From contig JAXHUA010000111.1 in the NCBI GenBank assembly GCA_034189695.1, forward strand, positions 1 through 27,522: a stretch of 27,522 bases of DNA, given 5' to 3'. The stretch is from JAXHUA01 sp034189695 (lineage in GTDB: Bacteria; Chloroflexota; Dehalococcoidia; E44-bin15). Of the stretch, positions 1-5,901 are shown one piece after another. Numbering within the stretch: the stretch's first letter is position 1; each line of letters opens with the position of its first letter. Position numbers and translations under genes: made by a program. The notes beneath the pieces were generated by a model that was not told the origin of the DNA, ran no database searches, and saw only the letters and a program-made list of their open reading frames with translations.

Positions 1-56
1 CTCTCCTTCATCACCTCGGTATACTCTGTCACGCTCGCTCTACTCATGCCTCTCAT
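1..56 (-). CDS. 5' fragment of a DDE integrase/transposase (cut by left edge)
   Basis: Only the first 18 complete codons are in the window, reading leftward from an ATG at 54-56, with a second ATG at 45-47. The visible peptide MRGMSRASVTEYTEVMKE resembles the N-terminus of the integrase-core transposases that begin 'MS.xSVxEYxEAxRxRY' and are common in Chloroflexota genomes; that match is from memory of the family. A purine-rich AAAAGGTG lies about 8 bases upstream of the first ATG. Two 22-bp direct repeats stand directly upstream (59-80 and 94-115), as expected at an insertion-sequence end. The catalytic domain lies outside the window, so the family and the integrity of the gene cannot be judged. 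Confidence 0.5.
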   Translation of the reverse strand, partial: MRGMSRASVTEYTEVMKE

Positions 57-58
57 TG

Positions 59-115
59 GGTAACACCTTTTTTGAGGCAACGATACCCCACCCGGTAACA
101 TTTATTATGAGGCAA
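59..115. repeat. Two 22-bp subterminal direct repeats of an insertion sequence end
   Basis: Positions 59-80 and 94-115 share the frame GGTAACA-N7/8-TGAGGCAA, with a T-rich middle, and start 35 bp apart. They sit between the transposase start (56) and a likely element end near 130, where the minus strand reads TGTCAACATTCC. Repeated transposase-binding sites at the ends are typical of several integrase-type insertion sequences. The exact end and any target duplication cannot be fixed from one side. Confidence 0.5.
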
Positions 116-124
116 TTCGGAATG

Positions 125-153
125 TTGACAAGTGTAGACGTTTGTGGTACACT
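125..153 (+). promoter_or_regulatory. Sigma-70-type promoter, possibly with its -35 supplied by the IS end
   Basis: A perfect -35 TTGACA (125-130) is followed after exactly 17 bp by TACACT (148-153), preceded by TGG, which fits an extended -10. It points away from the insertion sequence toward the structured stretch at 160-275. The TTGACA coincides with the proposed element terminus. A 7-bp inverted repeat (AAGTGTA / TACACTT, spacer 11) lies across the same bases and could be an operator instead. Confidence 0.45.
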
Positions 154-159
154 TTGCCA

Positions 160-275
160 TGGTGGTGCCTGGCAACGGGGCCACCGAACTTAGCTCCCTC
201 TGGTTGCACGACAGCCAGAGGAACTTAGGAAACAAGGCAGAGCCGCCCTTCGGGCGGCTTTGCCTATTCTTTGTC
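160..275 (+). ncRNA. Candidate small structured RNA, family not recognised
   Basis: No convincing protein is encoded here, but three hairpins follow in order. The first pairs GGTGG (161-165) with CCACC (181-185). The second pairs CCTCTGG (197-203) with CCAGAGG (215-221). The third is a 12-bp terminator stem (237-248 with 252-263, one G-T pair, TTC loop) followed by a T-rich stretch. The octamer GAACTTAG occurs on both sides of the second hairpin (186-193 and 221-228). A promoter at 125-153 would start transcription near 160, giving a transcript of about 115 nt. It is not 4.5S RNA or tmRNA by any motif I know. The stems could alternatively just be the 3' region of the minus-strand NYN gene. 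Confidence 0.35.
237..263. terminator. Intrinsic terminator, probably bidirectional
   Basis: A 12-bp stem (237-248 with 252-263, one G-T pair) closes a three-base loop. Read on minus, it begins right after the stop codon of the NYN gene, has a GAA loop and is followed by CCTTGTTTCC. Read on plus, it is followed by CTATTCTTTGTCC and could end the candidate small RNA. Confidence 0.8.
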
Positions 276-926
276 CTTGTTACTATCCTTGTCACGCCAG
301 CAGCCATCAAGCAAATCATCTGTCACCTCAAGATTCCAGTCGCACGTTTGCAGTAAGGCGCGCGCACGCGTGCCGGCGAAAGAGACCACCTCGACCTTGC
401 GGCCCTCATCCTTCACCATCTGTACGATGCCTGCGAAGTCACCATCACCGGCAATCAGGATGGCCGTGTCATAGTTGTCCTTGAGGGCGAAGCGGAGCAT
501 GTCCAGTGCGAGCGCGACGTCGACGCCCTTCTCGCGAGCACCAAACATCTGACCTTTCTGGAAGAACTGGAGGCGACCTGTTCTGACTTCGACGTATGGC
601 AACCAGTCGAATGCGTCGAGAGTCCGCTGCTGGTTCTGCTGCATCTTCTTCCAGTAGTCATCCGGAGGGTTCTCAATCTTGCCAATGTAGTAGTAGACTC
701 GAACGAGCCGGCGCCTTCCCACGAGCCGCGCCACGACCTTCGCCAGGTCAGCATCCCTTCTCCCGAACTGGTCAACAATGTTCTTGTACCAGTAGGAGCC
801 ATCTATGAATACCATCACACGCTCAAGGAACTGGCCCGTCCGTTGGCCCCATACGTCCATGAACTCCAGTAGTTCGGGTGGAAGCTTCTTTGACTGCTCT
901 CCGTTCCCTTGCATTTTACCTTCCAT
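264..926 (-). CDS. NYN-domain (LabA/DUF88-like) putative ribonuclease
   Basis: The 220-residue protein has the NYN fold pattern of PIN-like, metal-dependent ribonucleases. Acidic residues sit where the family has its metal ligands: D42 in VFIDGSYWY, D136 and D142 in GVDVALALDML, and D161 and D163 in IAGDGDF. The Lys-Gly-Val-Asp block (about 133-136) is typical of LabA-like members. The start at 926 overlaps a 12-bp palindrome; a second in-frame ATG at 912-914 has a better Shine-Dalgarno (GGAAGG, 5 bases away), so the true protein may be four residues shorter. It lies 26 bp behind the methyltransferase gene on the same strand, so the two are probably co-transcribed, and it ends at a strong terminator. 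The RNA target is unknown. Confidence 0.8.
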   Translation of the reverse strand: MEGKMQGNGEQSKKLPPELLEFMDVWGQRTGQFLERVMVFIDGSYWYKNIVDQFGRRDADLAKVVARLVGRRRLVRVYYYIGKIENPPDDYWKKMQQNQQRTLDAFDWLPYVEVRTGRLQFFQKGQMFGAREKGVDVALALDMLRFALKDNYDTAILIAGDGDFAGIVQMVKDEGRKVEVVSFAGTRARALLQTCDWNLEVTDDLLDGCWRDKDSNKDKE

Positions 927-937
927 TTCCCGGGAAA
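926..937. promoter_or_regulatory. 12-bp perfect palindrome at the NYN start codon
   Basis: TTTCCCGGGAAA covers the start codon of the NYN gene and the bases just upstream. It could be an operator, a translational hairpin or a methylation target. No protein is known to bind it; the role is a guess. Confidence 0.3.
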
Positions 938-952
938 TAACCGTCCCTGCGC

Positions 953-2581
953 CTACACCAGACGCTGCTGGTCTCCCGCGCTTCTCCGGTGGCGTCGCGC
1001 CTGCTTGAAGGTGGCCGGTACGCCACCCCGATGGTACTGCGGCTCCTTGCCTTCAAGCAACTCCCGGACCGTGAGCACCTGGAGCCTCGGGTACTGGTGG
1101 TTCGGGAAATGCGCCGGCGTGTAGAATCCCGCAGCGGCGGCCTCTTGCAGCATGGGGCGTGTAGGCTCCGCCAGCGTGATGAGCATGCCAATAGGCGCGT
1201 TCTCGCGGTCCAGGACTCCCTTCAAATCTCGCACGTGGGCAACATTCACCCGCCCGCTCTTGACCTGCACGGCGACTGTCTTTGCCTTCCCGCTAAGGTC
1301 ATCGAAAAAGTTGATGTAGCCGTCCACGCCCTGGTCGGCACCCTTCCGCTTGTCCTGGGCGGGCCGGGCGCCTACGAGGCCCAGCGCCCACCACTCGAAC
1401 TGATAGCGATCGTGTTCCGCCAGGGCCCTCGCGCTCTCCAGGTCCTTGGGGTCACCGACGACTTCATAGGCTGCGAGGTCGGGGCCGTAGGTGTCGTGCA
1501 GCCGGTGACGCATGAGGCTGACCGCCACGTGGGTGATGTCTATCCCAATCCATCGCCGCTTCAGCCGTTCTGCCACGACGACGGTGGTGCCGCAACCGCA
1601 GAACGGGTCAAGCACCAGGTCACCCTCGTTGCTGCTCGCCTCGATAATGCGTTCCAGAAGACCCTCTGGCTTCTGGGTGGGGTAGCCGAGGCGCTCTCTT
1701 GCCTGCGCTGCCATGGGCGCGATGTCCGTCCAGAGCGAGTCCACCGGGATCCCCTCCTGCTCATCGAGGTAGCGCTTGAGCGCGGGTACCGCCCCGGGCC
1801 GTGTCTGGACGATGAGCCCTTGGTCGAAGGCCGCCTGCATTCGCTCTCTGGTCCACCGCCACACCCGTGTCACGCCCAGGAACTCATACTCGAGATGCGG
1901 TCGGTTCCTGTTCGGGTTGGTCAGGTCAGCCAAGCGGTAGCGCCGCCCGTCTTCGTCCGAGTACTTGTAGAACGTGTCCACGTACTGCTCATTGTGTGGC
2001 ATGTACTGTCTGTTCCACGTGAACTTGTTGCTCTTGACGTAGTAGAGGATGACGTCGTGGTTGTTGGGGAAGCTAATGAACGCCAGGCCTTTGGCGTTCT
2101 GGCGTCTCCAGATGATCTCAGTCCTGAAGCTTGTGGCGCCGAACACCGCGTCCATCAGGAGCTTCAGGTAGTGGCTCGCCGTCGGGTCGCAGTGGAGGTA
2201 GATACTCCCGGTCGGCTTCAGCACCCGGTGCAGCTCGGCCATACGCTGCGCCATCATGACCAGATAGGCCATCATGTCATTCCGGCCGAGGAACGCACGC
2301 ATGGCCTGCAGGAGGTCGGCCAGCTTGCGCGGGCCCTGCTTCACCACCTCCTCGTAGGCGTACTCGGACTCCATGCCCCAGTGCCAGGTATCGTCAAAAG
2401 CGGTTATCTGGGCTGCGGACCTCTCCCCGCTCTTCTCCCGAAACAGGACATTGTAGCTCGCATTGGAATTGAAAGGCGGGTCGAGGTAGATGAGGTCCAC
2501 ACTCTCCGAGGCTACATACGTGCGCAGGATATCGAGGTTGTCGCCGAAGTACAGCTTGTTCGTCCAGGTGCTCACGGTCAT
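953..2581 (-). CDS. Beta-class DNA (adenine-N6/cytosine-N4) methyltransferase fused to an Mrr-like nuclease domain
   Basis: This 542-residue protein should transfer a methyl group from S-adenosylmethionine to an exocyclic amino group in DNA. The catalytic motif DPPF (D34-F37) comes before the SAM-binding motif DPFCGCGTT (about residue 320), the order that defines the beta class; target recognition would lie between them. After about residue 393 there is a second domain with D420 in GVDGY and Q439-V-K441 in VAVQVKSG, the D...QxK pattern of Mrr-type PD-(D/E)XK nucleases. One chain may therefore both modify and cut, or the domain may only aid DNA binding. The start has a strong AGGGGGTG Shine-Dalgarno. 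No separate specificity or restriction subunit is adjacent. The NYN gene follows in the same direction. The target sequence cannot be read from the protein. Confidence 0.85.
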   Translation of the reverse strand: MTVSTWTNKLYFGDNLDILRTYVASESVDLIYLDPPFNSNASYNVLFREKSGERSAAQITAFDDTWHWGMESEYAYEEVVKQGPRKLADLLQAMRAFLGRNDMMAYLVMMAQRMAELHRVLKPTGSIYLHCDPTASHYLKLLMDAVFGATSFRTEIIWRRQNAKGLAFISFPNNHDVILYYVKSNKFTWNRQYMPHNEQYVDTFYKYSDEDGRRYRLADLTNPNRNRPHLEYEFLGVTRVWRWTRERMQAAFDQGLIVQTRPGAVPALKRYLDEQEGIPVDSLWTDIAPMAAQARERLGYPTQKPEGLLERIIEASSNEGDLVLDPFCGCGTTVVVAERLKRRWIGIDITHVAVSLMRHRLHDTYGPDLAAYEVVGDPKDLESARALAEHDRYQFEWWALGLVGARPAQDKRKGADQGVDGYINFFDDLSGKAKTVAVQVKSGRVNVAHVRDLKGVLDRENAPIGMLITLAEPTRPMLQEAAAAGFYTPAHFPNHQYPRLQVLTVRELLEGKEPQYHRGGVPATFKQARRHRRSAGDQQRLV

Positions 2582-2605
2582 GTCACCACCCCCTGAGCCA
2601 GCATC

Positions 2606-2617
2606 GAAAAGCTTTTC
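2606..2617. promoter_or_regulatory. 12-bp perfect palindrome upstream of the methyltransferase
   Basis: GAAAAGCTTTTC lies 24 bp before the methyltransferase start codon, where a repressor could block transcription. Restriction-modification genes are often controlled at such sites, but no controller gene is visible nearby. Confidence 0.3.
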
Positions 2618-2795
2618 CCGGTCGCCCCCACCAACCCCTTGACAGCTAACCTCGGACTATGCCAACGTCGTGCCACTAGGCAGGGAGCGATGTTCACGAA
2701 CGGTGAATCCCGCGGCTACCACCCCACACACCCGACGTCAGGCATCGGGGATGTTACACCGCCACGAGGTTGCTCCACCACTCCCCTACAACAAA
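2618..2795. other. Intergenic stretch with no recognised content
   Basis: Between the methyltransferase leader and the tRNA terminator I see no credible gene and no clear promoter. Reading frames that cross it run into the tRNA and are artefacts. Confidence 0.5.
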
Positions 2796-2813
2796 CACGC
2801 ACTTTCGTGCGTG
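2796..2813 (-). terminator. Intrinsic terminator of tRNA-Lys
   Basis: Read on minus, CACGCAC-GAAA-GTGCGTG forms a 7-bp perfect stem with a GAAA tetraloop. TTTGTTGTAG follows, 12 bases after the encoded CCA end of the tRNA. Confidence 0.7.
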
Positions 2814-2825
2814 GCACCCTACGTT

Positions 2826-2901
2826 TGGTAGGCCGCACAGGACTCGAACCTGTAACCCACTGATTAAGAGTCAGTTGCTCTCCCAATTGAGCTAGCGGCC
2901 C
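2826..2901 (-). tRNA. tRNA-Lys (anticodon CTT)
   Basis: Read on minus, the sequence begins GGGCCGCTAGCTCAATTGGG and ends with an encoded CCA (2826-2828). The acceptor stem pairs seven bases with one G-U at the first position. The anticodon stem-loop is CTGAC-TCTTAAT-CAG type, with loop CTCTTAA, so the anticodon is CTT, reading AAG (lysine). The T arm carries GGTTCGAGTCC. The gene has its own promoter (2923-2952) and terminator (2796-2813). Confidence 0.95.
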
Positions 2902-2922
2902 ATTTTCATCCGGGGTAGCACA

Positions 2923-2952
2923 ATCTTAGCATGGCGGCGCTCATCCTGGCAA
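2923..2952 (-). promoter_or_regulatory. Promoter of tRNA-Lys
   Basis: On minus, TTGCCA (2947-2952) and TAAGAT (2923-2928) are separated by 18 bp. The predicted start would give a leader of about 15 bases before the tRNA. The -35 lies inside a 17-bp repeat that recurs at 3023-3039. Confidence 0.55.
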
Positions 2953-3095
2953 GACGACCTTTCTTCCTCATCCGGCGGCGAAGGCGGAGCGGATGCTCCG
3001 CCCTACCCACGTATCGCCGCGTTCATTCTGGCAAGACGAGCCATCAGATCGGCGGCCTCCGGCCAGCCACGCCCGGGTGGAGCGGATGCTCCGCC
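2941..3095. repeat. Duplicated hairpin-bearing repeat (REP-like)
   Basis: Two kinds of element alternate. TCATYCTGGCAAGACGA occurs at 2941-2957 and 3023-3039. An 8-bp hairpin, GGYGGAGC-GGAT-GCTCCGCC, occurs at 2983-3002 and 3076-3095 and is followed both times by CT. The hairpins resemble dispersed palindromic repeats found between bacterial genes. No gene is encoded here. Confidence 0.6.
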
Positions 3096-3163
3096 CTGCC
3101 CCCTCATGGCCACGCGGCGCGACGGAACGAGAACAGGTCACCGACGACCCAATGACCCACGAC

Positions 3164-3193
3164 TTGCACACAGCGAACGTATGAGCATATACT
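3164..3193 (+). promoter_or_regulatory. Promoter of the DegV gene
   Basis: TTGCAC (3164-3169) and TATACT (3188-3193) are separated by 18 bp. The expected start near 3200 lies downstream of the in-frame ATGs at 3106 and 3181, which supports the GTG at 3244 as the true start codon. Confidence 0.55.
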
Positions 3194-3243
3194 CTGGGTC
3201 ACGGGGCCATCATTGCTCCAATCCAGAAGGGCGGAGCTGTTAC

Positions 3244-4086
3244 GTGGCAGTCAGGATCGTTACTGATAGCGCAGCAGATATCACGCACGAGGAAGCCAGG
3301 GAGCTCGGCATTACCATCGTACCCATGTACCTCCGGTTCGGTGAGGAAGTCTACCGCGACGGCGTGGACATAGATGCCGATGAGTTCTACCACAGGCTGA
3401 CAACGAGCCCGGTCCACCCATTCACCTCCTCACCCTCACCCGGGGACTTCGCCAGAGCATACGAGCAGGTAGCCAGGGACACCGACGAGATCGTCTCGAT
3501 CCACATCACGAGCAAGCACAGCGCCACGTACAACGCAGCCATCCTGGGCAGGGACATCGCGCAGGAACGGGGCCGGCGTATCGAGGTCATCGACTCCAAG
3601 GGCGTGACCATGTGGCAGGGTCTCGCCGTGCTCGCGGCCGCCAGGGCCGTGGAGGCCCGATGCAACCTCCACGAGGTCGTGGAGAGGGTCCGCGAGACCA
3701 TCGCCCACATGCGGGTCCTGGCGCTCCTGGACACGCTGGCCTACATTGTCAGAGGCGGCCGCCTCAGCCGGCCTATCTCCGCTGTGGAGCCCTTGTTGAA
3801 GGTGAAACCCATGCTTACCCTGCGTGACGGGGAGATCCGGCTGGCGCACCTGGTCCGCACCAGGCGGAAGGGACTGGAGCAACTCCGCACGTTCCTGGCG
3901 TCGGCACAACGCCCCGAGGAACTCGTCGTTGTCTACAGCACCACTCCAGCCGGCGCCCACGCGCTGGCGGACTCCATTCGCTCCCTCCACCCCACCATAG
4001 TGCCTCGAATAGCGAGGCTGGGGCCAGCGCTGGGGATTCACGGCGGTCCGGGGTCTATGTTCGCCATCGTGAAGGAAGCCATCTAG
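3244..4086 (+). CDS. DegV family fatty-acid-binding protein
   Basis: DegV proteins bind a single fatty acid and, in firmicutes, hand it to fatty acid kinase (FakB role). The N-terminus MAVRIVTDSAADIT carries the family TDS motif. Other family blocks are FTSSPSPGDF (about residues 60-69), the DSKGVTMWQG region and the LAYIVRGGRL segment. From the GTG start the protein has 280 residues, the usual family length. The start is chosen for its GGCGGAG Shine-Dalgarno and because the promoter lies just upstream. The stop is six bases from the stop of the convergent acyl-CoA synthetase, so fatty-acid-handling genes meet tail to tail. No FakA partner is in the window, so the acceptor is unknown. Confidence 0.9.
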   Translation: MAVRIVTDSAADITHEEARELGITIVPMYLRFGEEVYRDGVDIDADEFYHRLTTSPVHPFTSSPSPGDFARAYEQVARDTDEIVSIHITSKHSATYNAAILGRDIAQERGRRIEVIDSKGVTMWQGLAVLAAARAVEARCNLHEVVERVRETIAHMRVLALLDTLAYIVRGGRLSRPISAVEPLLKVKPMLTLRDGEIRLAHLVRTRRKGLEQLRTFLASAQRPEELVVVYSTTPAGAHALADSIRSLHPTIVPRIARLGPALGIHGGPGSMFAIVKEAI

Positions 4087-4103
4087 CAGGCTTCACCCCT
4101 GCT
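4085..4103. terminator. Weak hairpin between convergent stops
   Basis: AGCAGG and CCTGCT pair six bases around a seven-base loop that spans both stop codons of DegV and the first acyl-CoA synthetase. There is no good T-run on either side, so it is at most a weak shared terminator. Confidence 0.3.
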
Positions 4104-5820
4104 GCATCTTCTTGGCCTGCGGCAGGAACTCGTCCAGCCTCTTCTTGATGGCTATCTTGTCGAACTTGCCCACGCTCGTCTTGGGGATGTCGTCCACCAT
4201 GGCGATGAAGTCGGGCAGCATCCACTTGGCCAGCTTGCCGGTGTTGACCCCCTCCACCTCAAGGAACCGATAGATGTCCTCTGAAGAAGCATTAGCCCCG
4301 GGTACCAGCTTCACCAGTGCCATCGGTCTCTCTCCCCACTTCTCGTCGGGAACGCCTACGTAGGTGGCCTCCAGAACGGCATCGTTGGTCGCTGTCAGGT
4401 TCTCCAGCAGCACCGTAGGCACCATCTCGGCACCGCTTCGTATCACATCGGTTATCCTGTCGGCGATGGTGATGTAGCCCTCGTCATCAACCCTGGCCAC
4501 GTCGCCGGTGTGGAACCAGCCGTCCCTCCACACCTCGGCCGTCTTCTCGGGGTCGCGGTAGTACTCCTCCATTATCCACGGGCCGCGCAGCACGATCTCA
4601 CCGATGGTCTCGTTGTCCCGGGGCACCGGTCTGCCGTTCTCATCCACCACATCGGCCTCGAGCCCGGCAACGGGCAGACCCGTCTTGACCCGCAGCTTGT
4701 CCAGCTCCTCCTTGGGCCAATCGCGCATGAAGCGCTTGGTGAACGCGGCGATCACAACGGGGCAGGTCTCGGTCATGCCATAGCCCGACGTCGCGGTGAA
4801 ACCGGGGATCAACCGTTCGGCCTTCCTCTTCAGACCGAGCGGCAGCGCGGCGCCGCCAACGCCCATGCTCCGCAGGCTGCTGAGGTCGTACTTCTTCAAG
4901 TCCTCGTACTCGACGAGCATCGCCAGCATCGTCGGCACCAGGGTTGTGCTCGTCACTTCCTCCGTCTGGACCAGGTCGCAGAAGCCCTCCGGTGTGAACC
5001 TGCCGGGCAGCGCCACCTTGCAGGCGCCGAACACGTAGATGTGAGGCATGCCCCAGCCGTTCGCGTGGCAGAAGGGCGTGTTGAGCATAGGCACGCCAGC
5101 GTCGCCGAGGTGCGGCTCCTTCGGGTCGGCAGCCCAGCTTGCCGACGCCGTCAGATGCAGCGCATGCAGGTAAAGCTGCCGGTGTGTGAACATGACACCC
5201 TTGGGCAGGCCCGTCGTGGCGGTGGTGTAGTTCAACGTAGCATAGCAGTCCTCGTCGAGATAGGGCCAGTCATACTCGGGAGACTGTTCCTTGAGCAGCT
5301 TCTCGTAGTTGTAGAGCGGCTCGACCTTGGTGTTCGGCAGGTCCTCACCGTCGGACATGAAGACGAACGCCTTCACGACCGGCTTGATCCTGTCATAGAT
5401 GAACTCGACCAGAGGCAGCAGGATGTCATCGAAGAAGATCACCCTGTCCTGGGCGTGCTCAATGGTGTGCGCGATGTGCTCCAGGGAGAGCCTCGGCACT
5501 ATCGGGTGGAGCACCGCCCCGATGCACGGGGCGGCATAGTAGAGCTCCAGGTGGCGGTGGTTGTTCTGTGCCATGGTGGCGACCCGGTCGCCCGACTCTT
5601 TGGGGCCCCCCGGCTCCACTCCGAAAGCCTTGAGTGCGTTCGCCAGGCGGCACGTGCGCTCGTACCACTCGCCCCAGGTGAACCTCTGGTACTGGCCGGT
5701 GTCGGCGTTCCTGTTGACCACCCCGGTTTCATCGGGGTAGAGACTCGCCGCCCTCTTCATGAAGGTCTTCAGGATCAGCGGATAGCGTCGACTGAACTCA
5801 GGGTACGTCCTGGCGGTCAT
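4093..5820 (-). CDS. Acyl-CoA synthetase paralogue 1 (AMP-binding), with deviant conserved motifs
   Basis: The 575-residue protein belongs to the AMP-forming acyl-CoA synthetases, which activate carboxylic acids with ATP and then load CoA. The motifs in order are the ATP loop YTTATTGLPKGV (about 198-209), GYGMTET, GWFHTGDVA, DRITDVIRSGAE, and the C-terminal PKTSVGKFDK with the catalytic lysine. The Gly that both neighbours and the family have in the loop (YTTGTTG) is Ala here. The conserved N-x-RL block is IVPRL instead of INxRL. It may have changed substrate or weak activity. The start at 5820 is chosen for the GGGAGGTTG Shine-Dalgarno and for alignment with the paralogues. It lies 81 bp behind paralogue 2 with no clear promoter, so it is probably co-transcribed with it. 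Confidence 0.88.
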   Translation of the reverse strand: MTARTYPEFSRRYPLILKTFMKRAASLYPDETGVVNRNADTGQYQRFTWGEWYERTCRLANALKAFGVEPGGPKESGDRVATMAQNNHRHLELYYAAPCIGAVLHPIVPRLSLEHIAHTIEHAQDRVIFFDDILLPLVEFIYDRIKPVVKAFVFMSDGEDLPNTKVEPLYNYEKLLKEQSPEYDWPYLDEDCYATLNYTTATTGLPKGVMFTHRQLYLHALHLTASASWAADPKEPHLGDAGVPMLNTPFCHANGWGMPHIYVFGACKVALPGRFTPEGFCDLVQTEEVTSTTLVPTMLAMLVEYEDLKKYDLSSLRSMGVGGAALPLGLKRKAERLIPGFTATSGYGMTETCPVVIAAFTKRFMRDWPKEELDKLRVKTGLPVAGLEADVVDENGRPVPRDNETIGEIVLRGPWIMEEYYRDPEKTAEVWRDGWFHTGDVARVDDEGYITIADRITDVIRSGAEMVPTVLLENLTATNDAVLEATYVGVPDEKWGERPMALVKLVPGANASSEDIYRFLEVEGVNTGKLAKWMLPDFIAMVDDIPKTSVGKFDKIAIKKRLDEFLPQAKKMQQG

Positions 5821-5901
5821 TGCGCAACCTCCCTCTCTGAGTCGCGTCCACCGCGGCGCCCTCACCTGGCTCGACCCATTAAGACAGCACAGGGTTGAAG
5901 C

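Noticed and set aside
53..319. 88-codon reading frame on minus across the left intergenic region
   Set aside because: It crosses the insertion-sequence repeats and the terminator hairpin, has no Shine-Dalgarno and resembles no family.
989..2596. 535-codon frame on plus opposite the methyltransferase
   Set aside because: It is a shadow in the GC-rich antisense frame; the minus-strand protein has all methyltransferase motifs.
2639..2863. 74-codon frame on plus that ends inside the tRNA
   Set aside because: Its last residues are the translation of the antisense T arm of tRNA-Lys, a well-known artefact.
2941..3095. CRISPR-like array
   Set aside because: Only two copies of each box occur, with unequal spacing and internal palindromes, and no cas genes are near.
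4510..5898. 462-codon frame on plus opposite acyl-CoA synthetase 1 (similar long frames lie opposite copies 2 and 3)
   Set aside because: Same antisense-frame effect of high GC; the sequences are low-complexity in Arg, Leu and His and match no fold.
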